From contig NZ_REGA01000011.1 in NCBI RefSeq assembly GCF_003841505.1, forward strand, positions 1-64,000: a stretch of DNA of 64,000 nt, read 5' to 3'. The notes beneath the pieces are model-generated. The model was given only the letters and a program-made list of their open reading frames with translations, was not told the DNA's origin and searched no databases. A program made the translations under genes and the position numbers. Position 1 is the stretch's first letter, and every line of letters begins with the position of its first letter. The DNA comes from Natrarchaeobius chitinivorans. Its GTDB lineage: Archaea > Halobacteriota > Halobacteria > Halobacteriales > Natrialbaceae. Below are positions 63,415 to 64,000 of the stretch, one piece after another.

Positions 63415-63482
63415 TGAGCGTGCCCGCGGGCGATGATCCAGGTTGTGACCACGGGTACTGATCCCGACGTCGAGGGGGGCTG

Positions 63483-63564
63483 ATACGGATTACTGTAACT
63501 GTGTACCGGAGCGACCGGCCGCAGTCCCGCGGTCGCTCCGGTAACGACTTACAGTAAACCGTAT
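63483..63564 (+). repeat. Palindromic element, copy G
   Basis: Arms ATACGGATTACTGTA (63483-63497) and TACAGTAAACCGTAT (63550-63564). Inner stem CCGGAGCGACCG/CGGTCGCTCCGG is perfect. It lies 190 bases past the DUF892 stop, in the usual orientation. It carries the same TGA start (TGATACGG) though no gene ends there. Confidence 0.85.
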
Positions 63565-63698
63565 GACTGTTTGTTCGGTCACGGTCGTTGCGATCACCCG
63601 CTCGAACTCGAGTACCATCTCGGTAACTGAACGTTCCGTGCTGGCACGCACCAAACATATAGGTCCCTGCGAGTGGTGGATCGGCCAGTGATTCGACG

Positions 63699-64000
63699 AT
63701 GGCAGACGTGCCAACGAAGACGGCTCGAGCCGAGTGGGGTACCCGCTTTGGGTTCCTGATGGCGATGATCGGCGCCATGGTCGGTGCCGGGAACATCTGG
63801 CGGTTCCCGTACGTGATGGGGAACAACGGGGGCGGGGCGTTCGTCCTCGCCTTTCTCGTCCTCCTGTTTCTCCTCGCGGTCCCGGGATTGATGGCGGAGG
63901 TCGCGCTGGGCCGGTACACGAACAAAGGCGTCATCGGGGCGTTCAGGGAGGTCGTCGGTCGCGGCGGGATGGTCGGATTCGGGATCGTCGTCTTGCTCGT
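63699..64000 (+). CDS. Sodium:neurotransmitter-type symporter, N-terminal part
   Basis: The first 100 codons of an SNF/NSS-family transporter: RFGFLMAMIGAMVGAGNIWR, FPYVMGNNGGGAFVLAF and PGLMAEVALGRYTNKG. These are TM1 and the sodium/substrate site of LeuT-like transporters. It imports amino acids or similar solutes with sodium. The window end cuts it off. ATG at 63699. Confidence 0.9.
   Translation, partial: MADVPTKTARAEWGTRFGFLMAMIGAMVGAGNIWRFPYVMGNNGGGAFVLAFLVLLFLLAVPGLMAEVALGRYTNKGVIGAFREVVGRGGMVGFGIVVLL

Overview
The window is chromosomal DNA of a haloarchaeon, most likely of the Natrialbales (Natrinema/Haloterrigena/Natrialba type). The reasons are high GC, strongly acidic proteins, archaeal information-processing genes (primase large subunit, PCNA, NMD3, an XPD-like helicase, a Taw2-like tRNA methyltransferase), two bacterio-opsin-activator-type HTH regulators, a HalOD1 protein, a Tat lipoprotein and many small haloarchaea-specific families (DUF5783, DUF5784, DUF5786, DUF5789, DUF6757, DUF7119, DUF7130-like). 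Genus is an inference; no rRNA is present.

Layout. 0-0.3 kb: end of an ISH8-like IS element that seems to sit in a short terminal-inverted-repeat (TIR) element. 0.5-6.2 kb: 2Fe-2S ferredoxin, two PiT phosphate permeases flanking a universal stress protein and a membrane protein with a long four-residue repeat, then hisA. 6.3-12.5 kb: small zinc-finger proteins, ketopantoate-reductase-like enzyme, NifU-like scaffold, PHP phosphoesterase and a DHH/RecJ-like protein. 12.6-14.1 kb: an accessory-looking cassette (TIR element, winged-helix regulator, divergent unknown protein). 14.1-15.9 kb: DUF4166/YndJ pair. 15.9-24.3 kb: tetrapyrrole genes hemD, cobA, hemC, hemL and hemB, interrupted by an ammonium transporter fused to a P-II domain. 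24.4-32 kb: lipoprotein, regulators, ferredoxin, PHP protein and conserved haloarchaeal small proteins. 33-45 kb: a tRNA-like sequence, helicase, taw2, nmd3, htpX, priL, an alpha/beta-hydrolase that lacks its nucleophile, and pcn. 46-61 kb: surface-glycan island with an HPr-kinase-like/ABC exporter/nucleotidyltransferase operon, membrane protein, ATP-grasp protein, flippase, DUF354 protein, GNAT, deacetylase, GT2 and nucleotide-sugar dehydrogenase. It is bounded on the right by tRNA-Lys with a duplicated 3' end. 61-64 kb: DUF7119 protein, a 50-residue protein, a DUF892 ferritin-like protein and the start of a sodium:neurotransmitter-type symporter.

How they work together. hemB/hemL/hemC/hemD/cobA cover glutamate-1-semialdehyde to uroporphyrinogen III and precorrin-2. 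The glycan operon would make a uronic-acid-type nucleotide sugar (dehydrogenase), transfer it (GT2), trim and acylate it (deacetylase, GNAT) and flip it (flippase). The two phosphate permeases and the stress protein form a phosphate-uptake block.

The most unusual signal is a family of about 82-bp palindromic elements (eight full copies, one half copy). All nine lie downstream of a gene and none lies in a divergent promoter region. In six of the nine the first base of the element is the last A of the upstream gene's stop codon. The inner stems differ between copies but mostly stay paired. I read it as a mobile or REP-like element that now forms stop codons and 3' hairpins. A second repeat family has 35-39 bp terminal inverted repeats (286-bp and 124-bp copies plus fragments).
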